50,185 nt of DNA from Pseudescherichia sp032055545. Its GTDB lineage: Bacteria > Pseudomonadota > Gammaproteobacteria > Enterobacterales > Enterobacteriaceae. The stretch covers positions 1 to 50,185 of the forward strand of contig DAMBQR010000033.1 of the NCBI GenBank assembly GCA_032055545.1, given 5' to 3'. Below, one piece after another: positions 8,002-17,009 of this stretch. Position numbers and translations under genes: made by a program. The first letter of the stretch is position 1; each line of letters begins with the position of its first letter. Below the pieces are notes generated by a model that saw only the letters and a list, made by a program, of their open reading frames with translations, searched no databases and was not told the DNA's origin.

Positions 8002-8953
8002 AGGAGTTAATCTGGAACAGCGACATGCCCTGCATATCAGAAAACGCTTTATAGGATGCCTGTAACGCCGCCTGCTGCATGGTGTAGGAGGAGATCGCCG
8101 TATTCCAGTCAACGTCAATCAGATCGCTCATCTGCTGGGTTTGGCCCAGAGCGCGATCGGTACCCAGCGCGTCCAGGTTATCCAGCTCGTTAAGCTGGGT
8201 GCCCACTTCGGCACGCACGGTCAGAACGTTGTTAAGCGCATTGCGCAGGCCGCGGTTGGTTTTATCCATCACGTCCTGAGCGGTGGCCTGGGCGGTCTCA
8301 TCTCCGCTGACCGGCGTTTTCAGCGAGGCGATAGCCGAATCCAGCATCGCAAACAGGTTCGTTTCTTGCGTAGAGCCGGCAGGCTCTGGCACCGCATTGC
8401 TGGTGACGCTGTCAAAGACCTGCTTTCCGGTATGCGCAATCACCATGGTGCGCGCGGCGTCAACCTGCTGGGTGATCGGCTGCGTGCCGCCACCGTACTG
8501 ACCGGTAGCCTGATCGAACGGTGCGCTTTCGGTTTGGTAGCCGGCAAAGATATAGCGGCCGTTGCCGTCGGTGCTGTTGGCCAGGTTCAGGATCTGATCG
8601 CGGATCCCCTGCAGGTCGGTCGCCAGCGAGGCGCGGTCATCGTCGCTCAACGAGCCGTTGCCGCTATTGATTACCTTGGACTGCGCCGACTGGATCGCGG
8701 TAGAGACCTGGTCCAGAATGCTGTCTTCCAGCGACACTTTCTGGCTCGCGAAGGTGCGGGCCAGTTGATACTGGCTGTTCTGCGCCTGGGCTTGCGAGAG
8801 CACCACCGCCTGTGAGGCGGCGATAGGGTCGTCGGAAGCACGATTAACGCGCTTGCCGGTAGACATCTGCTCACCGTAGCTTAACCACTTGCTCTGCGAA
8901 CTGGTGACACCACGCATGTTTTGTTCATACATCATTTGAGTGCTAACGCGCAT
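8000..8953 (-). CDS. flgL: FlgL, hook-filament junction protein 2 (HAP3)
   Basis: FlgL forms the second junction ring between hook and filament and is exported by the flagellar type III apparatus with FlgN as chaperone. The 317-aa product has a flagellin-like N-terminal helix (MRVSTQMMYEQNMRG) and the conserved C-terminal helix ending SLFQINS. Two adjacent ATG codons occur; the second (8953) matches E. coli and sits 6 bases from AGAGG, the first (8956) only 3. It is 14 bp downstream of flgK in the same transcript, driven by the sigma-28 promoter ahead of flgK. Confidence 0.95.
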   Translation of the reverse strand: MRVSTQMMYEQNMRGVTSSQSKWLSYGEQMSTGKRVNRASDDPIAASQAVVLSQAQAQNSQYQLARTFASQKVSLEDSILDQVSTAIQSAQSKVINSGNGSLSDDDRASLATDLQGIRDQILNLANSTDGNGRYIFAGYQTESAPFDQATGQYGGGTQPITQQVDAARTMVIAHTGKQVFDSVTSNAVPEPAGSTQETNLFAMLDSAIASLKTPVSGDETAQATAQDVMDKTNRGLRNALNNVLTVRAEVGTQLNELDNLDALGTDRALGQTQQMSDLIDVDWNTAISSYTMQQAALQASYKAFSDMQGMSLFQINS

Positions 8954-8967
8954 CATTAACCTCTTGC

Positions 8968-10620
8968 TTAGCGGATGTTCAGTAACGCATCAAACAGCGA
9001 GCTTGCCGTCTGTAAAACCTGTGCGTTGGCGAGATAATATTGCTGGTAACGCTGCAGGTTACCGTACTCTTCGTCAAGGTTAACGCCGGAGATAGACTGC
9101 TGCTGGTTGCTCAGCTGGGTCACGACGTTATCCTGGGTGGTGCTGCTGCTCTTCAGCGTGGCCGTGGTGCTGCCCACGGTGCTGACCAGCGCGGCATAGG
9201 CATCATTGAAACTCTTGTTGCCGCCGACGCTCTTACTCTTTTGCAGATCCAGCAGCGCCTGGCCGTTGACGTTATCGCTATCGCCGCTGGTGGCGGACGC
9301 CGCCATGGCAATTTTCGACTCGTCCTGGAAGGCCAGATCCATATTGACGATGGCATTGGCCGTCGGCTTGATAATAAAGCTGTCGTTATTGCCTGCACCG
9401 TTGGTGGCGCTGATGTTGACCTTCAGGCCATCAAAGTTCAGGCTGCCGTCGTTAGCATCCGGCGTGGCGGTAAACGAGGTGTTGTCTGACAGGCGAGTGA
9501 CCTGCCACTTCGAGCCGTCGTAAACGACTTTATAGTCGGTCGCCTGCACCTTGCTGCTGTCGCTTACCGTGGTGGTCAGCGCCGCATCGCCGGTGTTGCG
9601 TGCGTTGCTCAGCGTGGAAGGCGATCCAATGGTAAAGAAGTCGCCGCCCTTGTCGCCGTTAGCGTCATAGCCTTTGGCATGCTGAGTGTTGAAGGCGTCG
9701 GCAAAGGAGAGCGCCAGCTGGCCCAGCGAGTTGCGGGTCTGGTCGAGGTTCTGGCTGCGGAAGGTCAGTAGACCACCAAGGGAACCGCTGTTGAGCAGCT
9801 TCTCTGGGATCTCTACGTTGCCTGCGGTGGCATCAACATAGGCCACGGTGGTACGGGACGGATCCGCGCTGGACGGCACAGCAGCCAGCTGACGCGAAGA
9901 GCTGCCCTGAACCAGGGTGTAGCCATTAGCCATGCTGATGTTATAGGTGCCACCGTCCTGAACGCTCACTTCCACGCCAACAATTTTGTTGAGTTCGCTC
10001 ACCAGCTGATCGCGCTGATCCAGCAGGTTGTTTGGCGAGGAGCCTGCGCCCACGCCGGTCAGACGGGAAATCTGATCGTTAAGGTTAGCGATCTGGGTGG
10101 TGTAGTTGTTGATCTGATCCACGCTGGAGGAGATAGACAGGTTAACCTGCTTATCCTGATCGCGCAGATACTGATCGGTTACCTTGAACTGGTTTACCAG
10201 CCCGTCAGCTTTGCCCAGCAGCGTCTGGCGGGAGGCCGGATCTTCTGCGTTGCTGACCAGCGTTTGCAGGCTGGTAAAGAAGCCCTGCATAGTGGTGGCC
10301 AGGGTATTCGTCGAGCCAGAGAGCATGTCATCAATTTTAGACATCTGCTCATAGCGCGTGGTCAGGCCGCTGCTCTGGGTCTGCGCGGCGCGCAGCTGAT
10401 TGGTGATGAAGGCGTCATATTCGCGCTGGACGCCGGTGACGTTCACGCCGTTACCAACCCAACCGCCTGCACCCAGCGTACTGTTTGCCTGTGCCAGCAC
10501 CGTCGTCTGACGGGTGTAACCCGCGACGTTATAACTGGAGATGTTATTACTGACGGTATTCAACGCGGCCTGGGCTGCATTCAGCCCGCTCATGGCGCTG
10601 TTAATCAAGCTACTGGACAT
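8968..10620 (-). CDS. flgK: FlgK, hook-filament junction protein 1 (HAP1)
   Basis: FlgK is the first junction protein assembled on the hook and an export substrate held by FlgN. The 550-aa protein is close to the E. coli length (547). It starts MSSSLINSAMSGLNAAQAALN, the canonical rod/hook-type N-terminal helix, and ends in the coiled-coil segment NAQVLQTASSLFDALLNIR. The variable middle domain (about 200-450) carries the Asn/Asp/Ser-rich exposed surface. The start follows the RBS AAGGA with good spacing. It is first in the flgKL unit; a class 3 promoter lies 43 bp upstream and read-through from flgJ is also possible. Confidence 0.96.
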   Translation of the reverse strand: MSSSLINSAMSGLNAAQAALNTVSNNISSYNVAGYTRQTTVLAQANSTLGAGGWVGNGVNVTGVQREYDAFITNQLRAAQTQSSGLTTRYEQMSKIDDMLSGSTNTLATTMQGFFTSLQTLVSNAEDPASRQTLLGKADGLVNQFKVTDQYLRDQDKQVNLSISSSVDQINNYTTQIANLNDQISRLTGVGAGSSPNNLLDQRDQLVSELNKIVGVEVSVQDGGTYNISMANGYTLVQGSSSRQLAAVPSSADPSRTTVAYVDATAGNVEIPEKLLNSGSLGGLLTFRSQNLDQTRNSLGQLALSFADAFNTQHAKGYDANGDKGGDFFTIGSPSTLSNARNTGDAALTTTVSDSSKVQATDYKVVYDGSKWQVTRLSDNTSFTATPDANDGSLNFDGLKVNISATNGAGNNDSFIIKPTANAIVNMDLAFQDESKIAMAASATSGDSDNVNGQALLDLQKSKSVGGNKSFNDAYAALVSTVGSTTATLKSSSTTQDNVVTQLSNQQQSISGVNLDEEYGNLQRYQQYYLANAQVLQTASSLFDALLNIR

Positions 10621-10662
10621 GGAGATTCCTTATACACTTTTAGACATAAGTCCTGCTAACGA

Positions 10663-10689
10663 TTATCGGCAGCGCCAGGCTGAACTTGA
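10663..10689 (-). promoter_or_regulatory. Sigma-28 (FliA) class 3 promoter of flgKL
   Basis: On the minus strand TCAAGTTC (complement of 10682-10689), an 11-base spacer and GCCGATAA (complement of 10663-10670) match the FliA consensus TAAAGTTT-N11-GCCGATAA. The -10 box is perfect. It lies between flgJ and flgK. Confidence 0.85.
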
Positions 10690-10695
10690 GTGCTG

Positions 10696-11652
10696 TCAGA
10701 ACAGATTTTCAATATCGTTGCTGTAGGCTTTACTCACCTTATCGCTAAGGGATTTCAGCTGCTGGATCATGCTGGTAAGCTTGCGAGCATAGTTCGGATC
10801 GGTGGCGTAACCCGCATTCTGCAACGCCTGCGCCCCCTGCTCGGCGGTCGCCGCGCTGGTGACGGCAGCGTAGCGCGGATTGCGCGACAGCAGGCCGACA
10901 TAGTCTGACAGCGCCTCAAGGTAGGAGCCGTAGACGCGGAACTTCGCCTTCACCTTCTTCGCCTCACCGTTCTCATACTCGGTGGTGGTGATCTCGGTGG
11001 TCGGTCCCTTCCAGCTGCCGCTGGCCTTAACGCCAAACAGGTTAAAGCTCGGCTCACCGTTTTCCCGCTTGATCTGCCGCTGTCCCCAACCGGACTCCAG
11101 CGCCGCCTGGGCGAGGATCAGGTGGTGCGGCACCCCGCTCTGCTGGCTGGCCAGCCGCGCCGGCAGCGAAAGCTGAGCGAGGAACTCTTTGCTATCGCCA
11201 GAGAGCGCGGCATCGTTGCCTGCGCCATCGGGCGTTTTCGGCATGGCCTTGCGCACCATCTGGGTCAGGGCCTGGTTTTGATAACTGGTCACCGTTTCCA
11301 GCGGGAACTTCATCGGCACCTGTGAAGGTGCCTCTGTGGGTTCACTCTGGCCGCCGGACATCTGCTTCACCATCATCTCCGCCAGCCCCAGCCCCTTGCC
11401 TGCGGTCATCTGCTGGGCAATCTGCTGGTCATACATGCTGGTATACATGCGGCTGGAGTCGCTGCTGAACAGGCCGTCTTTTGGCAGGGCTTCACGCATG
11501 CTCTTCAGCATCATCTGCACAAACATCCCTTCCACCTGGCGGGCCACCGGACGCAGGTTAGCCTGCGGATCCTGTCCGGCCTGGGTTTTCAGTTCATTCA
11601 GCGATTGCGCATCCCATGCCGCGCTCGCCATCATCCGGCTGTCGGTTAGCAT
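10696..11652 (-). CDS. flgJ: FlgJ, rod-cap protein with peptidoglycan hydrolase domain
   Basis: FlgJ caps the growing rod and opens the murein layer for it. The N-terminal rod-scaffold domain (about 1-150) includes ARQVEGMFVQMMLKSMR. The C-terminal glucosaminidase-like domain (about 160-318) has the catalytic Glu186 in AQAALESGWG, followed by the NLFGVK motif. At 318 aa it is slightly longer than E. coli (313), in the linker. The start ATG overlaps the flgI stop by one base (TAATG), so the two are translationally coupled. It is the last gene of the flgB-J operon. Confidence 0.96.
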   Translation of the reverse strand: MLTDSRMMASAAWDAQSLNELKTQAGQDPQANLRPVARQVEGMFVQMMLKSMREALPKDGLFSSDSSRMYTSMYDQQIAQQMTAGKGLGLAEMMVKQMSGGQSEPTEAPSQVPMKFPLETVTSYQNQALTQMVRKAMPKTPDGAGNDAALSGDSKEFLAQLSLPARLASQQSGVPHHLILAQAALESGWGQRQIKRENGEPSFNLFGVKASGSWKGPTTEITTTEYENGEAKKVKAKFRVYGSYLEALSDYVGLLSRNPRYAAVTSAATAEQGAQALQNAGYATDPNYARKLTSMIQQLKSLSDKVSKAYSNDIENLF

Positions 11653-12749
11653 TAGATAATTTCCAGTTTCGCGCGCAGGCAGCCCGCGCTCTGCATTGAC
11701 TGAAGGATCGACATCAGATCGATCGGCGTCGCACCCAGCGCGTTCAGCGCCCGGACAACGTTATTCAGGTTGGCGCTGGAGCGGACGCTCTGCAGCGAAC
11801 CACCGCTCTGGCGCAGGTCGATCTGCGTCTGCGGGGTGACCACGGTCTCGCCGCCGCCAAACGGCGTATCCGGCTGGCTGACGTTGGCCTGACGGTTTAC
11901 CGTCACCGAGAGGTTGCCCTGCGCCACCGCGCAGCTGTCCAGCGTCACTTCGCGGTTCATCACCACCGAGCCGGTGCGGGAGTTGATCACCACCTTCGCA
12001 TCCTGCGGCGTCACGCCCACCTCCATATTCTGAATATCGGCGAGGAAACGCACCTGCGAGCTGTTGCCGCTCGGAACGCGGATCTGAATGGTACGCGCAT
12101 CCAGTGCCGAGGCGCTGCCGTAGCCGCGTGCACGGTTGATGGTGTCGGTGATCTGCTGCGCGAGGGTGAAATCTTCCTGGTTCAGCTGCAGGTTGATGGT
12201 GTTCCCGGAGCCGAACTGGCTAGGCAGCTCACGCTCGACAACCGCGCCGCCGGTGATACGGCCCCCGTTGAGCTGGTTAACCTGCACGCTGCTGCCGCCT
12301 GCCGCCGCACCCGCGCCGCCGACCAGCACGTTACCCTGCGCCAGGGCGTAGACCTGGTTATCGACGCCTTTCAGCGGCGTCATGATGAGCGTACCGCCGC
12401 GCAGGCTCTTGGCGTTACCCATCGAGGAGACCACCACGTCGATGGTCTGCCCCTGGCGGGCAAAGGCCGGGAACTGCGCGGTAACCATCACCGCCGCCAC
12501 GTTTTTCAGCTGCATGTTGGTCCCGGCGGGAACGGTGATCCCCATCTGGGAGAGCATGTTGTTCAGGCTCTGGGTGGTAAACGGCGTCTGGGTGGTCTGG
12601 TCGCCCGTCCCGTCAAGGCCGACAACCAGCCCGTAGCCAATCAGTGAGTTCTGTCGTACGCCCTGTACGCTGGTGAGGTCGCGGATGCGCTCGGCCTGGG
12701 CAATCGTTGCTACCAGCACCAGCGCGATCCCTGCCAGATATTTAAACAT
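11652..12749 (-). CDS. flgI: FlgI, flagellar P-ring protein
   Basis: FlgI builds the periplasmic P ring around the rod in the peptidoglycan layer. It has a Sec signal peptide (about residues 1-19, cleaved after AQA before ERIRDLTSVQG). The 365-aa length and the blocks NSLIGYGLVVGLDGTGDQT and DLMSILQSMQSAGCLRAKLEII match the family closely. P-ring subunits are normally stabilised by DsbB-dependent disulfides; two Cys are visible (about residues 274 and 358). It is 11 bp downstream of flgH and coupled to flgJ. Confidence 0.96.
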   Translation of the reverse strand: MFKYLAGIALVLVATIAQAERIRDLTSVQGVRQNSLIGYGLVVGLDGTGDQTTQTPFTTQSLNNMLSQMGITVPAGTNMQLKNVAAVMVTAQFPAFARQGQTIDVVVSSMGNAKSLRGGTLIMTPLKGVDNQVYALAQGNVLVGGAGAAAGGSSVQVNQLNGGRITGGAVVERELPSQFGSGNTINLQLNQEDFTLAQQITDTINRARGYGSASALDARTIQIRVPSGNSSQVRFLADIQNMEVGVTPQDAKVVINSRTGSVVMNREVTLDSCAVAQGNLSVTVNRQANVSQPDTPFGGGETVVTPQTQIDLRQSGGSLQSVRSSANLNNVVRALNALGATPIDLMSILQSMQSAGCLRAKLEII

Positions 12750-12760
12750 TGGTCACCCCG

Positions 12761-13468
12761 TTACATCGGCGAGAGGTTAAGGAAGAAGCGTTGCAGCCAG
12801 CCCATATTCTGCGCTTCGTTGATATAGCCGTTGCCGACATATTCGATGCGCGCGTCCGCCACCTGGGTGGACGGAACGGAGTTGCTGCCGCTGATGGTGC
12901 GTGGGTTCACGACACCCGAGAAGCGGATGAACTCAGTGCCCTGGTTGATGGCGATCTGTTTCTCACCCACAACGTGTAAGTTGCCGTTGGCCAATACCTG
13001 ATCAACCGTAACGGTCAGCGTCCCGCTGAAGGTGTTGCTGGCGTTGGCCCCACCCTTACCGTTAAAGCTGTTGCTACCGGAGGCATCGACATCCGCACGG
13101 GCGTTGCCAAACAGGCCTTCTAAGTAGCGCGGCGCAGTCCCGACGCCGAAATTGGTTTTGCCGTCGCGGCTGGCGTTGGCCGACGAGCTTTTACTGGCGC
13201 TGACGTTCTCCTGCAGCACGATGGTCAGCGTATCGCCTACGTTACGCGGTCTGCGATCCTCAAACAGCGGCTGATAGCCGTAGTTGATCGGCTGGGCAGT
13301 CTGAAAAATGGAGCCGTTGACAATGGGCTGCGGGCCTGGCGTAGGCTGCGCGGTGGTTGCGCCCTGCACCAGCGGCGTCGAGGGGATCCAGGCACACCCG
13401 TTGAGGGTGAGTGCCACCAAAGCCATAAGCGGATAACGAAACGCGGCGGATTTATGCATTGCTTTCAT
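12761..13468 (-). CDS. flgH: FlgH, flagellar L-ring lipoprotein
   Basis: FlgH forms the outer-membrane L ring that serves as a bushing for the rod. A lipoprotein signal peptide ends in the lipobox LNGC (Cys25 from the first ATG). The mature part contains NVSASKSSSANASRDGKTNFG and the C-terminal GWLQRFFLNLSPM, both hallmarks of the family. Two starts are possible: ATG 13468 (235 aa) and ATG 13459 (232 aa, the E. coli length). Neither has a strong RBS. It follows flgG after a 51-bp gap that contains a strong GC hairpin. Confidence 0.95.
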   Translation of the reverse strand: MKAMHKSAAFRYPLMALVALTLNGCAWIPSTPLVQGATTAQPTPGPQPIVNGSIFQTAQPINYGYQPLFEDRRPRNVGDTLTIVLQENVSASKSSSANASRDGKTNFGVGTAPRYLEGLFGNARADVDASGSNSFNGKGGANASNTFSGTLTVTVDQVLANGNLHVVGEKQIAINQGTEFIRFSGVVNPRTISGSNSVPSTQVADARIEYVGNGYINEAQNMGWLQRFFLNLSPM

Positions 13469-13484
13469 CTTCGAAATCAGGGGC

Positions 13485-13511
13485 CCGGCGCGGCGATGAC
13501 CACCGCGCCGG
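13485..13511 (-). other. Strong GC hairpin in the flgG-flgH gap, no U-tract
   Basis: CCGGCGCGG (13485-13493) and CCGCGCCGG (13503-13511) are perfectly complementary over 9 bp with a 9-base loop. No T-run follows on the minus strand, so it is not a canonical terminator. It could be a processing or stability element that sets the ratio of rod to ring transcripts. Confidence 0.6.
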
Positions 13512-13519
13512 AGCGCGCC

Positions 13520-14302
13520 TTAGAGTTGCGTCAGTTTTTGCAGCATCTGATCGGTGGTCGATACGGCTTTACTGTTAATTTCGTAAGCGCGCTGAACCTG
13601 GATCATATTCACCAGCTCTTCAGCCACGTTCACGTTAGAGGTTTCAACATACCCCTGGTAGAGCAGCCCCGCACCGTTCAGGCCAGGCGTCGTATCGTTC
13701 GGCGCACCGGAGGACTGGGTTTCGGTGTAGAGGTTCTCACCGATGCTTTCCAGACCGGTATCGTTCATGAAGGTAGTCAGGTTCAGCTGCCCTACCTGCA
13801 CCGGCGCAGCCTGACCCTGCTGGGTCACGCTCACCACGCCGTCGCGGCCGATGGTGATGCTCAGGGAGTTTGCCGGAATGGTGATCGCGGGCTGTACCTG
13901 GAAGCCGCCCGCAGTGACCAGCTGGCCATTCTGATCCACCTGGAAAGAGCCGTCGCGGGTATAGGCGGCGGTCCCGTCCGGCAGCATGACCTGGAAGAAG
14001 CCCTGGCCTTTGATCGCCACGTCTTTGCTGTTGTTGGTCTGGGAGAGGTTACCCTGGCTGTGCAGGCGCTCGGTGGCCACCGGACGCACGCCGGTACCAA
14101 TCTGCAGGCCTGACGGCAGCGTGGTCTGCTCAGAAGACTGTGCGCCAGGCTGGCGAACGGTCTGATAGAGCAGATCTTCAAAGACCGCGTGCTGACGCTT
14201 GAAACCGTTGGTGCTGACGTTCGCCAGGTTGTTGGCGATGACGTCCATATTGGTTTGCTGGGCGTCGAGGCCGGTCTTGGCAATCCATAAGGAGTTAATC
14301 AT
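13520..14302 (-). CDS. flgG: FlgG, distal rod protein
   Basis: FlgG forms the distal rod (drive shaft) between the proximal rod and the hook. The 260-aa length equals E. coli. The N-terminus MINSLWIAKTGLDAQQTNMD has the rod/hook motif followed by NNLANVSTNGFKR. The C-terminal coiled-coil segment is NVNVAEELVNMIQVQRAYEIN. It is an export substrate of the flagellar type III apparatus. It lies 13 bp downstream of flgF. Confidence 0.97.
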   Translation of the reverse strand: MINSLWIAKTGLDAQQTNMDVIANNLANVSTNGFKRQHAVFEDLLYQTVRQPGAQSSEQTTLPSGLQIGTGVRPVATERLHSQGNLSQTNNSKDVAIKGQGFFQVMLPDGTAAYTRDGSFQVDQNGQLVTAGGFQVQPAITIPANSLSITIGRDGVVSVTQQGQAAPVQVGQLNLTTFMNDTGLESIGENLYTETQSSGAPNDTTPGLNGAGLLYQGYVETSNVNVAEELVNMIQVQRAYEINSKAVSTTDQMLQKLTQL

Positions 14303-14315
14303 AAATAGTCCTGTA

Positions 14316-15071
14316 TTAGCTCATCGACAGCAGTGAGTTAGCACGCTGCTCATTTTCATCAACGCTGCTGATGACCTTCATCTGCATCTCAAAGCGACGC
14401 GCGCTGGCGATCATATCGGTCATCGCTTCAACCGGCTTCACGTTGCTCCCCTCCAGCACCCCCGACATCACGCGGATGGTAGGATCGGCCTGCAGGGTGG
14501 CGCCACGGGTCGCCTGGGCAGCCTGGCTGAGACGGAACATGCCGTCATCGCCGCGCACCACTTCAGTACCGGTCGCCTTGACCAGCTTCAGCTTGCCAAT
14601 GGGCGACACCGTATTAGGCGGATCCCCCGGGGTCAGCGCCGAGATGGTGCCGTCCGCCGCGATGGTGATCTCCGCCCCTTCCGGCACGGCAATCGGACCC
14701 GCATCGCCCATCACCGGGTTGCCCTGAATGGTCAGCTGACCCGCTGGGCTAACCTGCATGTTACCGTTGCGGGTATAGCCCTCGGTGCCGTCAGGCGTCT
14801 GCACCGCCAGCCAGCCGTCCTGTTGCAGCGCAACGTCCAGCGGGCGGGAGGTGTAATCCATCTGCCCCGGGGTCATATCCGCGCCGGGAGTAGACGCGGT
14901 TACCAGCGTGCGGGTGGGCAGCGACAGCCCCTCGACCGGCACGGCGCGCAGCGCGTTGAGCTGCGCACGAAAGCCTGGCGTGGAGGCGTTGGCGAGGTTG
15001 CTGGCCGTGACCGCCTGCTGGTTGAGCGTCTGGCTGGCCGCGCCCATCGCGGTATATATTGCGTGATCCAT
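14316..15071 (-). CDS. flgF: FlgF, proximal rod protein
   Basis: FlgF is one of the proximal rod subunits. The 251-aa protein starts MDHAIYTAMGAASQTLNQQA and has the typical NLANASTPGFRAQ motif. It ends with the helix MTDMIASARRFEMQMKVISS. It is paralogous to FlgG and FlgE through these terminal regions. It lies 20 bp after flgE within the flgB operon. Confidence 0.96.
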   Translation of the reverse strand: MDHAIYTAMGAASQTLNQQAVTASNLANASTPGFRAQLNALRAVPVEGLSLPTRTLVTASTPGADMTPGQMDYTSRPLDVALQQDGWLAVQTPDGTEGYTRNGNMQVSPAGQLTIQGNPVMGDAGPIAVPEGAEITIAADGTISALTPGDPPNTVSPIGKLKLVKATGTEVVRGDDGMFRLSQAAQATRGATLQADPTIRVMSGVLEGSNVKPVEAMTDMIASARRFEMQMKVISSVDENEQRANSLLSMS

Positions 15072-15091
15072 GAAGCCGTCCCGTCAGGCGC

Positions 15092-16297
15092 TTAGCGCAG
15101 GTTAACCAGGGTGTTGAGGATCTGATCCTGGGTTTTGATGGTCTGCGCGTTCGACTGGTAGTTACGCTGCGCGACGATCATATTGACCAGCTCTTTGCTC
15201 AGATCGGTGTTGGAGGCTTCCAGCGCGCCGTTGGTCAGGGTACCGAAGTTACCGGTGCCTGCGGTGCCCAGCAGCGCTACGCCAGAGGACTGGGTTGCCG
15301 ACCAGACGTTGTCGCCTTCGGACGCCAGGCCTTCGTTGTTCGCGAAGTTCGCCAGCACGATCTGACCCAGCAGCTGGTTCTGCTCGTTAGAGTAGTTACC
15401 GACTACGGTGCCGTCGTCGTTGATCTGGTAGCTCACCAGGTCGCCCGGCTTGTAGCCGTTCTGGCTGGTGGCCACAATGTTGTTTGCACCGGTGTTCTGC
15501 TGCATGGAGTTCAGGAAGCTCAGGCTAAAGGTCGCCGGAGTCGCGCCCGGAATGGTCGCGGTGGTCACGTTAGCGGTGCCGCCGGAGATCAGCGCCCCGG
15601 TATTGCTGAAGCCCAGCGTGGTGGAGAGCGTCGCAGCGCTGTTGGCTACGCTGCTGTCCTGGGTGTAGACGTTCCAGGTGTTGCTCGCCGTGCTCTTCAC
15701 GAAGTAGACGTTCATATCGTGAGAGTTACCCTGGCTATCAAATACCGTTACCGAGCCTTTTTTGTTGTAGCTGTCGGCGTTGGTCGGATCGAAAGCCACG
15801 GTCGGTGCCGCATCGGTGGAGTTCAGGTTAATCTGCATCGCCGCAGTATCGGTGTTTTTCGCCGCCATCAGGGTGTTCGGGATAGAGATCGCCGTCGGGT
15901 TTGCGCCCTGCTGAATAGTCGGCGGGGTGCCGGTGGCCGGGAAACCGGTCAGCTGCAGGCCCTGCATGTTAACGATGTTGCGGTTTTCATCCAGCTTGAA
16001 CTGGCCGTTGCGGCTGTAGTACACAGAGCCGCTATTATCGACCAGACGGAAGAAACCGTTCTGGCTGATGGCAACGTCCAGGCCACGACCGGTGTTGGTG
16101 GTGGTGCCGTCGGTGAAATCCTGGGTAATACCCGCAACCTTCACGCCAAGACCGACTTTAGAACCGGCAAACATATCGGCGAAGGACGCGGTGCCAGATT
16201 TAAAGCCATAGGTGGCGGAGTTGGCGATGTTGTTACCAATGACATCGAGGTTGGTGGCTGCAGCATTCAGGCCGCTGACCGCTTGTGAAAAGGCCAT
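15092..16297 (-). CDS. flgE: FlgE, flagellar hook protein
   Basis: FlgE polymerises into the hook, the universal joint between rod and filament. The 401-aa protein begins MAFSQAVSGLNAAATNLDV and continues with GNNIANSATYGFKSG. The C-terminal helix is NTDLSKELVNMIVAQRNYQ. The middle D1/D2 domains are Asn/Thr/Gly-rich as usual for exposed hook surface. Hook assembly needs the FlgD cap, encoded just upstream in the operon (26-bp gap). Confidence 0.97.
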   Translation of the reverse strand: MAFSQAVSGLNAAATNLDVIGNNIANSATYGFKSGTASFADMFAGSKVGLGVKVAGITQDFTDGTTTNTGRGLDVAISQNGFFRLVDNSGSVYYSRNGQFKLDENRNIVNMQGLQLTGFPATGTPPTIQQGANPTAISIPNTLMAAKNTDTAAMQINLNSTDAAPTVAFDPTNADSYNKKGSVTVFDSQGNSHDMNVYFVKSTASNTWNVYTQDSSVANSAATLSTTLGFSNTGALISGGTANVTTATIPGATPATFSLSFLNSMQQNTGANNIVATSQNGYKPGDLVSYQINDDGTVVGNYSNEQNQLLGQIVLANFANNEGLASEGDNVWSATQSSGVALLGTAGTGNFGTLTNGALEASNTDLSKELVNMIVAQRNYQSNAQTIKTQDQILNTLVNLR

Positions 16298-16323
16298 GAC
16301 TTACTCCTGATAAGTGTAAAGGC

Positions 16324-16998
16324 TTAGATAATCTGCCGTACTTCGTCGAGGGTGGTGGTACCGTAGGTACCCAAATCTAAGGTGTTACCGGTGCTGCCTT
16401 TGGTAATGCCTTGCACCAGCGCAAACTGCAGCGGCTGGGCCACCAGCTGGGTGGAGCCGCTGCTGGCGCCGATCGATACGCTGTACGAGCCGTCCGGTGC
16501 AGCAGTGCCGTCGGTCATCTTGCCGTCCCAGCTAAAGGTGTGAACGCCTGCGCTCAGCGCGCCAATATCAATGGTGCGCACGACCAGGCCATTTTTATCC
16601 GTCACGGTGGCGGTAACTTTATCCGCCGCCTGGGTCAGCTCGACGCCAAACGGGGTGGTGGTTTCGCTACCCGCCAGCACGGTGGTACCCGGGATCATCA
16701 CCCCGTGACCGATCAGGGTGCTCGCCTGTAACGACTGGCTGTTGTCGATCTGGCCAGAGATCGCACCCAGGGTGGTGTTGAGCTTCTCAATGCCGCTGAC
16801 GGTGTTGATCTGCGCCAGCTGGGTGGTCAGCTCGTTGTTCTCCATTGGATTGGTGGGATCCTGGTTTTTGAGCTGCGCCACCAGCAGCGTCAGGAAGCTG
16901 CTCTGCAGATCCGTTGCGCTACTGCCGCTCGCTGCGCTGGTAGCTGTCGATGTGGCGGTGGTGCTGGTAGTGTCGTTGAGATTTACAGCGATAGACAT
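16324..16998 (-). CDS. flgD: FlgD, hook-capping protein
   Basis: FlgD sits at the tip of the growing hook and guides FlgE insertion, then is replaced by FlgK. The N-terminal part has the conserved block SSFLTLLVAQLKNQDPTNPM. The C-terminal part has the FLG-like/FnIII-type domain with FSWDGKMTDGTAAPDGSYS. At 224 aa it is a little shorter than E. coli (231), in the low-complexity Ser/Thr/Ala N-terminal linker. It follows flgC by 11 bp. Confidence 0.95.
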   Translation of the reverse strand: MSIAVNLNDTTSTTATSTATSAASGSSATDLQSSFLTLLVAQLKNQDPTNPMENNELTTQLAQINTVSGIEKLNTTLGAISGQIDNSQSLQASTLIGHGVMIPGTTVLAGSETTTPFGVELTQAADKVTATVTDKNGLVVRTIDIGALSAGVHTFSWDGKMTDGTAAPDGSYSVSIGASSGSTQLVAQPLQFALVQGITKGSTGNTLDLGTYGTTTLDEVRQII

Positions 16999-17009
16999 GC
17001 GACTCTCCT

